A DNA stretch of 64,000 nt from Lamellibrachia satsuma (taxonomy: Eukaryota > Annelida > Polychaeta > Sabellida > Siboglinidae), in contig BSQZ01000029.1 of NCBI GenBank assembly GCA_033239005.1, positions 2,688,501 to 2,752,500 on the forward strand, in the 5' to 3' direction. The position numbers were made by a program, and so were the translations under genes. Within the stretch, counting starts at the first letter, position 1; each line of letters begins with the position of its first letter. Below the pieces are notes generated by a model. It had not been told where the DNA came from, searched no databases, and saw only the letters and a program-made list of their open reading frames with translations. Shown one piece after another: positions 11,715 through 22,985 of this stretch.

Positions 11715-12075
11715 CTGTTTAGCATCAGAGTTGAGTGGTTTAGCATCAGTGTGGGATGGTTTAGCATCAGTGTGGGGTGGTTTGGTATCAGTGTGGGGTG
11801 GTTTAGCATTAGCGTTGGGTGGTTTAGCATCATTGTGGGGTGGTTTAGCATCATTGTGGGGTGGTTTAGCATCAGTGTGAGGTGGTTTAGCATCAGTGTG
11901 GGTGGTTTGGCATCAGTGTGGGTGGTTTGGCATCAGAGTGGGGTGGTTTGGCATCAGTGTGGGGTGGTTTAGCATCAATGTGGGGTGGTTTGGCATCAGT
12001 GTGAGGTGGTTTGGCATCAGTGTGGGGTGGTTTGGCATCAGTGTGGGGTGGTTTGGCGTCAGTGTGGGCTTGTTG
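11715..12075 (+). repeat. 21-bp minisatellite, about 17 copies
   Basis: The unit is GGTTTAGCATCAGTGTGGGGT (one base longer or shorter in some copies), with a TTTAGC to TTTGGC shift towards the right end. It explains the repetitive open frames on both strands. Confidence 0.95.
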
Positions 12076-14629
12076 CACTGGTGGAAGTCATAGTATTGTT
12101 CGCATGTAATGATGCAAAAAAACTACTAGATTCATAACTAGATGACAACTGTGTGCAGTAGATGGCTCCAGTGAAGTGTTCTGCAAAACCAAGATTATTT
12201 AATTTAGATGTTGATCCATTATAGAGATTGTGTCTTTGTTACAAGTACATACTAACTTAAAAAACATTGCATTACACTTTAGATTACATATCATTGTGTC
12301 CATTCTGGCAGCAGTAGAAGTAACCTTTCAATTTCAAATAGGAATTGCTGGTATTTGTTTCACCATCGATTGCGATGATAGTTCTTAGTTAATAGATTTT
12401 ATACTAAATACTACATTCTTTTTTCGGCTGTATTTTCATATTCACATTTTCTAGCTAATATTTAATGCAGTTCTGCATGTGTGTCATGTTTTTATGACCT
12501 TTTTATCATACCTGAATATTTGTACAGCTACCTTTGTGTTTGGAACCGACATGTTGGTTGTGGTCAGTACTGTTTCATGACTTCTGTTTCATGTCTTCTG
12601 CATCATCCTAACTCCTTGTCCATTACATTTCCTCTTTGTTGAAGAAGTCATATCACTGTCGTTGGTGTGGTTGCCACGAGCATTGTCGTGGTTATTTAGT
12701 GTTGTTTTTGGAAGTCGCCTTGGTTTGCTAGCTGTAGAAGGAAGTATGTTACAGCAATTGGAGCTGAAAGCACTGGCGATACAGGTTTGGTTATAATTAA
12801 AGTAAGTTTAAATACCTTTCAGAGGCTTGTTTATTGTTATGCTCGACAGAACTTTTGTGACCTTCTCTGTCAATTCTAGGCATCAGACTAAACAGTTCTC
12901 CAGTGGCGTGACCATGTTGATGATCATCACACAGTCATAATAATAGTCAGAACACAGTTGAGTGGGGCATAACAATAGACTATGAAAGGTATCTCAACTT
13001 ACTTAATGTAAATGTCACAGAGTCTGGTATCAACTTACAAGCTGGTAGTTTTCTCAGGGAAATTTGGACTGATACTGCCAGAAATAAACTAAATTAAATA
13101 TAATTCAGGGTTAATACAGCATTTTAGTGCAGCAAGGCATAAGCAAAACCTGATATTGCTGTAATAATTTACACGTACCTTTGAACAAGGCCTGCAATAC
13201 ATGGGTTGAAACGTCGCATTCATTTCAATTTTTGTTCCAAAGTAAATGTCAGTTATTACTTTCTAATGGAATCATGGAGCCATGGACAATATATTTCATA
13301 CTGATGTTGCTGTGTCTGCCATTGTGTTTTTGAACAGGTTCTGTTGTGGTGTTGTCTAAGTATACTGAATGCAGGACTTTATTTCCTACTTGAGTGTCCA
13401 TTTATAGCTTATAGTTGTGATTTCCATGAATATACTAACATTTGATATAGATGCATGATAGCATTTCATCACATTTACTGTTGTGATCGTTTGCCAATTT
13501 AGACTCGAATACTTTGAAAGTGTTATAAGAGAAAGACTATTGTGATGATTACTTGGAGGTTTCAGATTGTTGGTCCACCTTGTGTCAGGTATTTCTTTCA
13601 ACCTTGAGTATGCTGATGATTGTTGGGCACAGTAGCAGGTAAAGGTCATCCAACTGAATAATCCTGCTGACAAGGCACCATTCATCATGGGGTGTCTTCT
13701 CTCCAGTAGGTCTCCCATTGTAGAAGACCGACTAATGAAGTAACATGTACTGCACACTTAATGTGACAATTATTGATGGCCCCTCACAGCAAGGCAGAGA
13801 GACACCATTGGTCAATAAGTATCTGCCTCTGGGCATGTTCTCTATGACATGACAGTTGTCACTTTCTCATCCATCGCTCATATTGGCTGTATACACTCGT
13901 ACACATCTCTCAGGTTAGTTCTCACTTTACTAAAGCGTTGTGATATAATATGATTTTGTTCTTTTAAGATGCAGTGTTTTATTCAAATGGGAAAGCTATT
14001 CTGGGAAGACTGTTAGGTAAAATATGGTATCTGCTGTGCTATCATAGTTGATCAATCAGTTAAAATCCAATTCCTAAAAAGTAATCCCAAAGTCTGTTTC
14101 TAAAAAATAATGTTCAACATATTATAGTACAGTGAAAGCACGTCAACACTTATCCTGTAATTGAGCTACAGCATTCTGATTAGTTTCTTGTATCCAATAT
14201 ATGCTAATAATATCTAATTGTTTCAAAATTATTTTGTAACAATTTATTGCTCCTTTGTCGGACACAGATTTAATGAAGAGAGTGATTGCATTTTTTTAAG
14301 GTATTAAATATAAAATGTTGTAAACAAGTTAAATGGCTTAGATGTATTAAGTAATGAATGTTGGAAATTTTAAATGTTTTGTATGGTTTAATGAAGTCAG
14401 AGAAGCTTACATAGAATAAAAATATACAGCAAAATGCGGTATTATGTTTTGAAGAGTTTTAGGTGTGTAAATGTTTTAGTGATCTGAAATCACTGAATCA
14501 AAGACAGGACTGAACATTAACAGTTGCTCAGTTGCCCTGGGCAACTAGACTGTCCGGTTGGGCAAGCTGGGTGCATACTTCACTTGGTCAGCTTTCCATT
14601 GGGCAGTAAGGTGTGTTGACATAACTGTA
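12076..14629 (+). other. Intron stretch, no recognised element
   Basis: 2.5 kb without tandem structure or family-like reading frame. The 123-codon minus frame at 13386-13757 has no recognisable feature. Confidence 0.5.
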
Positions 14630-14894
14630 TGACACCTGGTGTGTTTGCGACACATACCTCATGTGTTTGTGACACTAATCTTGTGTGTGTTTGTAACACT
14701 TACCTCGTGTGTTTGTAACACATACCTGGTGTGTTTGTGACACTTCGTGTGTGTTTGTGATGCTTACCTCGTGTATGTTTGTGATGCTTGCCTCATGTAT
14801 GTGTGACACTTGCCTCATGCATGCGTGTGTGCATGTGACACTGACCTTGTGTGTGTGTTTGCGACATTTGCCTCATGTGTGTTTGTGTATTGCA
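14630..14894 (+). repeat. T/G-rich 21-27 bp minisatellite running into the exon acceptor
   Basis: Units of ACACTTACCTCGTGTGTTTG type repeat about ten times, and the last unit grades into GTGTGTTTGTGTATTGCAG, the acceptor of the next TIA1 exon. The same unit family is at 7920-8005 in the same intron. Confidence 0.88.
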
Positions 14895-14895
14895 G

Positions 14896-14971
14896 GGACT
14901 GCAAGATCATCCGGGACCCACAAACTCTCAAGTCAAAAGGCTATGGATTTGTGTCATTTGTCAAGAAGGAG
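14896..14971 (+). CDS. TIA1: TIA1 exon B: RRM2 RNP1 segment
   Basis: It encodes DCKIIRDPQTLKSKGYGFVS and then FVKKE, which is RRM2 beta-2 to beta-3 with the RNP1 octamer KGYGFVSF. The acceptor is TGTATTGCAG and the donor is GTATGT at 14972. The first G completes the Ser codon of exon A and the exon ends in phase 0. Aromatic Tyr and Phe of RNP1 that stack on RNA are kept. Confidence 0.94.
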
Positions 14972-15317
14972 GTATGTTTCTCCAGCATTTTAACAAGTGA
15001 CAACAGAGCTGAATTTGACATGCGTGATCAGATCTATAGGGTTAGCATAGTTCATACTACGCTAACTCTGTTTCCATTCAGGCAAACAAAATATTGGGTT
15101 TTGTTAGGTAGGATTTTCAATATATGAAATTGGTTTCACGTATTTGTAGCTAAGGTGCTTTACCATCTTATTTATACAATACTTTTGAATCCATATTTGA
15201 GGATCTAGACAGTAAAATTTAGGTTATGTATTCTCTGACCTAAAATCAGATCATGTGATACTCAAGCAAGAGCTATGAATTTTGATGTGTGTGTCAGAGT
15301 TTTGTTTTGATGTCAGG
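14972..15317 (+). other. 346-bp TIA1 intron
   Basis: Short intron from GTATGT to TTGATGTCAG without inserted repeats, the only visible intron besides 26064-26595 that is free of minisatellites. Confidence 0.8.
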
Positions 15318-15422
15318 ATGCAGAGACAGCCATTGCTGGGATGAATGGCCAGTGGATTGGCAGTAGGGCGATAAGGACTAATTGGGCATCAAGGAAGCCG
15401 CCTGCCCCGAACCAGAAAGAAG
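15318..15422 (+). CDS. TIA1: TIA1 exon C: end of RRM2 and linker
   Basis: It encodes [35 protein letters not shown] and the first base of the next codon. This is helix 2 and beta-4 of RRM2, followed by the TNWA(S/T)RKPP linker that is almost a signature of TIA1/TIAR. The donor is GTAGAT at 15423, a weaker site. Reading through it would add GRYSDCK and more before a stop at 15521. Confidence 0.94.
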
Positions 15423-15596
15423 GTAGATACAGTGACTGTAAGTGTAGTGCACCATGTGCTTTCTTTCTTTTATGTTCTCCTCTGTATTACATTTACCTTG
15501 CTGTCACCTTCCTGTATGATTAACCCTTTCTAGAGTTTTCCAACCAAAATTTGCTCTAGGTTATTTTATTATTATAGTTATCTTGCATATTAGCAT
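15423..15596 (+). other. Start of the 5.0-kb TIA1 intron
   Basis: T-rich unique sequence follows the weak GTAGAT donor (TTTCTTTCTTTTATG within 50 bp). The TIA1 protein itself favours such U-rich tracts downstream of weak 5' splice sites. Confidence 0.5.
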
Positions 15597-16338
15597 ATGG
15601 GAACATAAGAGTAAGAGACAGACCCATAAGAGTAAGAGACACAGACAGACCCATAAGAGTAAGAGACAGACCCGTAAGAGTAAGAGACACAGGCAGACCC
15701 ATAAGAGTAAGATACAGACCCATAAGAGTAAGAGACACAGACAGACCCATAAGAGTAAGAGACAGACCCATAAGAGTAAGAGACACAGGCAGACCCATAA
15801 GAGTAAGATACAGACCCATAAGAGTAAGAGACACAGACAGACCCATAAGAGTAAGAGACAGACCCATAAGAGTAAGAGACACAGACAGACCCATAAGAGT
15901 AAGAGACAGACCCATAAGAGTAAGAGACACAGACATACCCATAAGAGTAAGAGACACAGACAGACCCATAAGAGTAAGAGACAGACCCGTAAGAGTAAGA
16001 GACACAGACAGACCCATAAAAGTAAGAGACAGACCCATAAGAGTAAGAGACAGACCCATAAGAGTAAGACACAGACAGACCCATAAGAGTAAGAGACACA
16101 GACAGACCCATAAGAGTAAGAGACAGACCCATAAGAGTAAGAGACACAGACATACCCATAAGAGTAAGAGACAGACCCATAAGAGTAAGAGACACAGACA
16201 TACCCATAAGAGTAAGAGACACAGACAGACCCATAAGAGTAAGAGACAGACCCATAAGAGTAAGAGACACAGACAGACCCATAAGAGTAAGAGACAGACC
16301 CATAAGAGTAAGAGACACAGACAGACCCATAAGAGTAT
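15597..16338 (+). repeat. 21+27-bp compound minisatellite, about 30 units
   Basis: Units of CCCATAAGAGTAAGAGACAGA (21 bp) alternate with the same unit carrying an extra CACAGA (27 bp), giving a 48-bp dimer over most of the array. All long frames in it (up to 352 codons on the minus strand) are repeat artefacts. Confidence 0.96.
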
Positions 16339-18084
16339 GCATTTTCTGAAACCTGAATGAATGAGCTATCTAACCAAACACAATTTATAGATAAAAACAA
16401 GTAGTTGCCTTGAAAGCTAACAACAAAATGTATGAAAACATAAAAAATGAATGTCAAAATGTATGGGGAAAAAAATATTGAAAGTACCATACCCACTTCT
16501 TGGGAATGGCAGCAGTGTTTGCAAATGTTACAATGAATATCAAGTTGGCAACTGTCATGAAAGTCGGCAAAAGCTGACATTGTTACTAAACAAACAATGT
16601 TACAAACAAAATTACCCAAATGCCATGTCCAGTATGCATAATTTGTCCATATTCAGATATATCATCCAAATATCATTGTAAACTTTTACTTTGTCCGAAT
16701 GCGTCACATAATCAAACATCGTTGACACCATTGTTGTTTATGATGTCAAATATGTTTAATTCATTGTTGTTCCATTGGTTTAGTCACATTCTAGTCACAT
16801 TCATTTATTCTACTGAATCAATCTCACTAACATAAATCCCTTGAATTCATCATACTGGCGGTGATTGTTGCTGCTCAGAAATCATGACAACTTGCGATGA
16901 TTTGAAGCAACAAGGCTTTTATCACACAAACTGTAAACATGGCCGCCAGTAAACACAGCGAATACATGCCTCTTTCTGGTTAAATTAGGGAAAATGCTCG
17001 TTAACATGCTGATTAAACCAGATTTTTTATGGAATTCCATGTGTATATATGTATTCCTTGATGTTGACATTCGTGTCACATGTTTTCTCAACATTGATAT
17101 TTTTGTAAACACTTCTCCTCTTTATGTACAAATTGATTTTGCCATGTTTATTTCTGCTCTTCTGCTTTAGCTTATGTTGTTCACATTGGTTTCAGTGTTT
17201 ACTCCATATGTATGATTAGTGCACTGATAGAATGCAATATAAGTAATTCCATTCATGTGAATCAGAAAACATTACAGACACAATTAACTGGTGTTAAGTT
17301 GCCAATAAATGTGAACATCCATTAGGATCATACAGGTTATGAGTTTAGTGAAACTATTGTTTGCACATTTGCTTACAGTGTAACTGTTTCTTTAAACTTG
17401 CAGTGGCTGCTATGATGTTGCCACAGCTGCCAACCCTTCCGTTTTTCCCATATTTTTTCTAAGTCTGAGTACAGAAATCTGTATGTACCGGAGAAAACCC
17501 GGCCACATGCCACCAGCGCAAGGCAGCTTGAGTGCTCAGCTAATGGGTTGTTGAATACTGAAAAGTCAAAGCATGTACATGTGTGTGTATGTATGTAGAA
17601 TGAATATCTTTAAAGAACTAAAGAATGATGAGATTGAGAGCCTGGACATTCTTAGTAGTTTCAGTACTTGATAAAATAGACCTGTTCTGTATTTTTTAAG
17701 ATAAGTGACATGAACTAGTACTGTAGAACTTGTACTTGTGGACCTGCCTGGAAAATCACTTGTGAATTTGCTGAGAAATTATCCTTTTACTGTTTTAGCC
17801 TGTCAAAAGACTGTTTTATAGATTGTTCGTTTGAATTGTATGCATTCTTTGAGTTAGTAAAAGGTATCAGGAAATCGAATCTTGAGTTTGTAAATAGCAT
17901 TTTTTTCTTCAGCTTATGGTTGGTGTGCCCCCTGATCCCCCACCCCACCAGGTATTCTGTTTTGGGGTTTCTAAAGGTTGGCAGCTGTGTTGCTTTAGTT
18001 GGGCACAAGCCATCTATTTTGACTTTATGTTATTTATGTGGAGCAACTTGAATAGCAATGTGTCTGTGTTGGACCACAAGTCAG
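16339..18084 (+). other. Intron stretch, no recognised element
   Basis: 1.7 kb of mostly unique sequence. A short inverted motif CCGGAGAAAACCCGG lies at about 17489. No exon-like frame is seen. Confidence 0.5.
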
Positions 18085-20230
18085 GTGTGAGCATGCAGAG
18101 GGGTGGGTTGTAGGTGTGAGCACACATTAGGGTAGTTTGTTGTAGGTGAGCACACAGAGGGGTAGGTTGTTGTAGGTGTGAGCACACATTGGGGTAGTTT
18201 GTTGTAGGTGAGCATACAGAGGGGTGGGTTGTTGTAGGTGTGAGCACACATTGGGGTAGTTTGTTGTAGGTGAGCATATAGAGGGGTGGGTTGTTGTAGG
18301 TGTGAGCACACATTGGGGTAGTTTGTTGTAGGTGAGCATACAGAGGGGTAGGTTGTTGTAGGTGTGAGCACACATTGGGGTAGTTTGTTGTAGGTGAGCA
18401 TACAGAGGGGTTGGTTGTTGTAGGTGTGAGCACACATTGGGGTAGTTTGTTGTAGGTGAGCATATAGAGGGGTGGGTTGTCGTAGGTGTGAGCACACATT
18501 GGGGTAGTTTGTTGTAGGTGAGCATACAGAGGGGTAGGTTGTTGTAGGTGTGAGCACACATTGTGGTAGTTTGTTGTAGGTGAGCATACAGAGGGGTGGG
18601 TTGTTGTAGGTGTGAGCACACATTGGGGTAGTTTGTTGTAGGTGAGCATATAGAGGGGTGGGTTGTTGTAGGTGTGAGCACACATTGGGGTAGTTTGTTG
18701 TAGGTGAGCATACAGAGGGGTAGGTTGTTGTAGGTGTGAGCACACATTGGGGTAGTTTGTTGTAGGTGAGCATACAGAGGGGTAGGTTGTTGTAGGTGTG
18801 AGCACACATTGTGGTAGTTTGTTGTAGGTGAGCATACAGAGGGGTGGGTTGTCATAGGTGTGAGTACACATTGGGGTAGTTTGTTGTAGGTGAGCATACA
18901 GAGGGGTGGGTTGTTGTAGGTGTGAGCACACATTGGGGTAGTTTGTTGTAGGTGAGCATATAGAGGGGTGGGTTGTTGTAGGTGTGAGCACACATTGGGG
19001 TAGTTTGTTGTAGGTGAGCATACAGAGGGGTTGGTTGTTGTAGGTGTGAGCACACATTGGGGTAGTTTGTTGTAGGTGAGCATACAGAGGGGTTGGTTGT
19101 TGTAGGTGTGAGCACACATTGGGGTAGTTTGTTGTAGGTGAGCATATAGAGGGGTGGGTTGTCGTAGGTGTGAGCACACATTGGGGTAGTTTGTTGTAGG
19201 TGAGCATACAGAGGGGTAGGTTGTTGTAGGTGTGAGCACACATTGTGGTAGTTTGTTGTAGGTGAGCATACAGAGGGGTGGGTTGTTGTAGGTGTGAGCA
19301 CACATTGGGGTAGTTTGTTGTAGGTGAGCATATAGAGGGGTGGGTTGTTGTAGGTGTGAGCACACATTGGGGTAGTTTGTTGTAGGTGAGCATACAGAGG
19401 GGTAGGTGTGTTGTAGGTGTGAGCACACATTGGGGTAGTTTGTTGTAGGTGAGCATACAGAGGGGTAGGTTGTTGTAGGTGTGAGCACACATTGTGGTAG
19501 TTTGTTGTAGGTGAGCATACAGAGGGGTGGGTTGTCATAGGTGTGAGTACACATTGGGGTAGTTTGTTGTAGGTGAGCATACAGAGGGGTGGGTTGTTGT
19601 AGGTGTGAGCACACATTGGGGTAGTTTGTTGTAGGTGAGCATATAGAGGGGTGGGTTGTTGTAGGTGTGAGCACACATTGGGGTAGTTTGTTGTAGGTGA
19701 GCATACAGAGGGGTAGGTTGTTGTAGGTGTGAGCACACATTGGGGTAGTTTGTTGTAGGTGAGCATACAGAGGGGTAGGTTGTTGTAGGTGTGAGCACAC
19801 ATTGGGGTAGTTTGTTGTAGGTGAGCATACAGAGGGGTGGGTTGTTGTAGGTGTGAGCACACATTGGGGTAGTTTGTTGTAGGTGAGCATACAGAGGGGT
19901 AGGTTGTTGTAGGTGTGAGCACACATTGGGGTAGTTTGTTGTAGGTGAGCATATAGAGGGGTGGGTTGTCGTAGGTGTGAGTACACATTGGGGTAGTTTG
20001 TTGTAGGTGAGCATACAGAGGGGTGGGTTGTTGTAGGTGTGAGCATGCATAGGGGTGGGTTGTTGTAGGTGAGCAACTAGGTGTGAATACACAGAGGGGT
20101 GGGTTACTATAGATGACATTAGATGTGGACACACAGGGGTGGGTTGTTGTAGGTGTGAGCACACAGAGAGATGGGTTCTTATAGGTGTGAGCACACAGAG
20201 GGGTGGGTTGCTATAGTTGTGGACATAAAG
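18085..20230 (+). repeat. 62-bp dimeric minisatellite (about 32 units) with higher-order structure
   Basis: Each 62-bp unit is two related halves of 30-32 bp. One starts GTGAGCACACATTGGGGTAG and the other GTGAGCATACAGAGGGGTGG, each ending TTGTTGTAG. Variant units (GTCATAGGTGTGAGTACAC) recur at 18851 and 19534, about 683 bp or 11 units apart, so blocks of 11 units were duplicated. The right end (20030-20230) is degenerate. Frames of up to 649 codons on the minus strand are artefacts of the period. Confidence 0.96.
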
Positions 20231-20446
20231 GGGTAGATCTTGTACATCATATGTAGTCTCTTTAAGGTGAGTTGGGTTGTCTGTCAAAGTACAACAAATT
20301 TGTGTGTATTTTATATAATGCCAGGATACCACAGAATTGTGTGATTGTGTCTACAGTATGACTGCTACATTGGAACACATCAGCCAACCCGTTTGGTGTT
20401 CATTGCAAGCTCAAATTACATGTTTGTTGGTTGTGTTTATTTGCAG
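20231..20446 (+). other. End of the TIA1 intron before exon D
   Basis: Unique sequence ending in GTTTATTTGCAG, a good acceptor. Confidence 0.6.
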
Positions 20447-20539
20447 CTCAAAAGCCACTGAGTTATGAAGAAGTGTACAACCAGTCAAGTCCCACCAACT
20501 GCACCGTCTACTGTGGCGGCATCCTCAGCTCTCTCTCAG
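20447..20539 (+). CDS. TIA1: TIA1 exon D: inter-RRM linker and start of RRM3
   Basis: With one base from the previous exon it encodes [20 protein letters not shown] and then [11 protein letters not shown]. [14 protein letters not shown] is the conserved entry to RRM3 in TIA1/TIAR, with RNP2 VYCGGI. The donor is GTCAGC at 20540, and one base of the next codon (G) is left over. Confidence 0.94.
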
Positions 20540-20844
20540 GTCAGCTTTCTTGCCATCCTGTCCCATCCCACGTGGTCGATACACTGGCGTGGTATTATGT
20601 TCTTTATAACAGGCTGTCTCAAACCATGGTTCATTTCATTTCGTTGATAGACAATTATTTATGATCAAGTGTTGTGCATGTGCAGTTGGATGAGTTGTAT
20701 AATTGTTTTGGTAACAATTTATTCTAGAAACCTCTATGTTGCTGGCCAGCAGATGTACATGCATCTGCATTATAGCTTATCCATGGATGTGTGCACAGAA
20801 AACTTGACATTTATGACCAAAAAGATATTGTATATTAGTGTATA
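20540..20844 (+). other. Intron stretch, no recognised element
   Basis: Start of the 5.4-kb intron 20540-25978. No repeats or coding signal. Confidence 0.5.
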
Positions 20845-21830
20845 CAGTCGAGCCTCATTATAACGCGGTGGTTGAGGTCCATGATTTCTGACCATGTTGT
20901 ATGCGAGGCGCGTTAGGTGTTCCCATATCTGCCACCAGGGAGCTACTAAACAAAAGCGATTGCTGCCTGCTGCACCAAAAAAGTCATGAACGCTGTCGAA
21001 GGCGAAGCCACTGTGTGCTTGCAGCACTGTCTTATACACCAATATGCAGTGTATAGAGCTTATTACACGAGTCAACTAGCATCGACGTGTATTATTTTTA
21101 AATGTCACACCCTGTTGAATCTTGAACTGAATAAAATACATGTGTGTATACAGTTATGGAATAGATCTGCTACAATGATGATGTACTGGACCAAGTGGCC
21201 TACGAATCAAAAATAATAACCTGGATCTGAGCAGCCTAAATGTATATGATTTGACACACGTAGTATGTAAGCTGATTAAACGTAGAAAACGACAAAAGGT
21301 AGAATTAATAATTGCTTCATCCTTCAACCAAAGCATAAATTTATGACGCACCACTTAACATCGATTCATCATTTCATATGCGGATGACGAATTTATATTT
21401 TCGCACACCGGCAGCACCTTGGGTTAGCATTTGGCATGTTGGTTTCGCATCGTGAAAACGATTAGATTTACAATGCATTGGAAGCATATGCCATTTCACC
21501 CCAGTGTTTTATTGGTGCTGTGTACTAAATTGCATTTAAGACTGTTTATCTGATTCTTACGCTAGGCGTATTTGTGAATCTTGATTGCAGTTTACAAACT
21601 GCCGAAGTGAAGCCAGCAACAGCGATTGATGTCGGCGGCAGCGCAAAACAAACAACAAATTGACACTCGTTCATTGACATTGTTCACCTAATGTTTCTTG
21701 AGACTAGTCACAGCAATTCTAAGTAGGTTTAAACAGGTCCATTTGGCATTTCCCCCTGGCGGCAGAAAATCGGGGTCCATGACCGACTGCCTTATATCCG
21801 AATCCACATAATAGTGGGGCACATAATTTT
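20845..21830 (+). mobile_element. Possible Tc1/pogo (Tigger)-like DNA transposon remnant
   Basis: The left end CAGTCGAGCCTCATTATAAC, preceded by TA, resembles the ends of pogo/Tigger-type elements. The block GGTCCATGA recurs near the right limit (about 21775, GGGGTCCATGACCGACTGCC followed by TTATATCCGAATCC), as it does inside such ends. The right terminus and a TA duplication could not be fixed, and no transposase frame remains. Confidence 0.4.
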
Positions 21831-22209
21831 TTAGATTGAACATTTTGGTTGAAGTAAATTTGGTAAGGTCTAGTTTTAAAAAAAAAACAGCATTATTTAA
21901 ATATTTTTTAATAATCAAACTGATAGACTTGACATTTGTGTGCAATATTTGTATGTTTTTATCATTTACTTAATACTGATATTATATTTTAGCCCCTCCT
22001 CATCTCCATTAATGCAAGAATTCATATTTAGTTCCCAGATGTGCTGTAAAATAATGTTTTGTTACTGTTGTGATGTGGCTATTTGGTGATAAAAACCTCA
22101 CCGTTTTTGTATTATCTGTTACACTGATCACAATTAAATGTAATCGTTAATTTATCATTAATATTTTGATTAAATTATTATTAAATATTAAACAACGATA
22201 ATTGCCATT
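21831..22209 (+). other. AT-rich intron stretch
   Basis: No feature recognised. Confidence 0.4.
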
Positions 22210-22985
22210 GTGCAAATACCACAGACAAGGCAGTACCAAGATGACACAGACAAGGCAGTACCAAGATGACACAGACAAGGCAGCGCCAAGGTTGCACAGA
22301 CAAGGCAGTGCCAAGGTTGACACAGACAAAGCAGATCCAAGATGGCACAGACAAGGCAGTGCCAAGATGACACAGACAAGGCAGTGCCAAGGTTGACACA
22401 GACAAAGCAGATCCAAGATGGCACAGACAAGGCAGTGCCAAGATGACACAGACAAGGCAGCACCAAGGTTGCACAGACAAGGCAGCGCCAAGGTTGCACA
22501 GACAAGGCAGTGCCAAGGTGACACAGACAAGGCAGCACCAAGGTTGCACAGACAAGGCAGATCCAAGATAGCACATACAAGGCAGCGTCGAGATGGCACA
22601 GACAAAGCAGCGCCAAGATGACACAGACAAGGCAGCGCCAAGATGGCACAGACAAGCAGTGCCAAGAAGGCACAGACAAGGCAGTGCCAAGATGGCACAG
22701 ACAAGGCAGCGCCAAGATAGCACATACAAAGCAGCGCCAAGATGGCACAGACAAAGCAGCGCCAAGATGACACAGACAGGGCAGCACCAATGTGACACAG
22801 ACAAGGCAGCGCCAAGGTGACGCAGACAAGGCAGCGCCAAGATGACACAGACAAGGCAGCACCAAGATGACACAGACAAAACAGCGCCAAGATGACACAG
22901 ACAAGACAGCGCCAAGATGAAACAGACAAGACAACACCAAGATGACACAGACAAGGCAACACCAAGATGAAATAGACTGGCATAA
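22210..22985 (+). repeat. 25-bp minisatellite, about 30 copies
   Basis: The unit is GATGACACAGACAAGGCAGC plus GCCAA, with variants GATGG, GGTTG and AGATCC. The three long minus-strand frames across it are artefacts. Confidence 0.96.

Noticed and set aside
15556..16619. Frames of 167-352 codons on both strands, some hydrophobic
   Set aside because: Products of the 21/27-bp repeat, whose period is divisible by three and so keeps all frames open.
18014..20332. Minus-strand open frames of up to 649 codons
   Set aside because: They are made only of the 62-bp repeat read in shifting frames, with no domain and no splice context.
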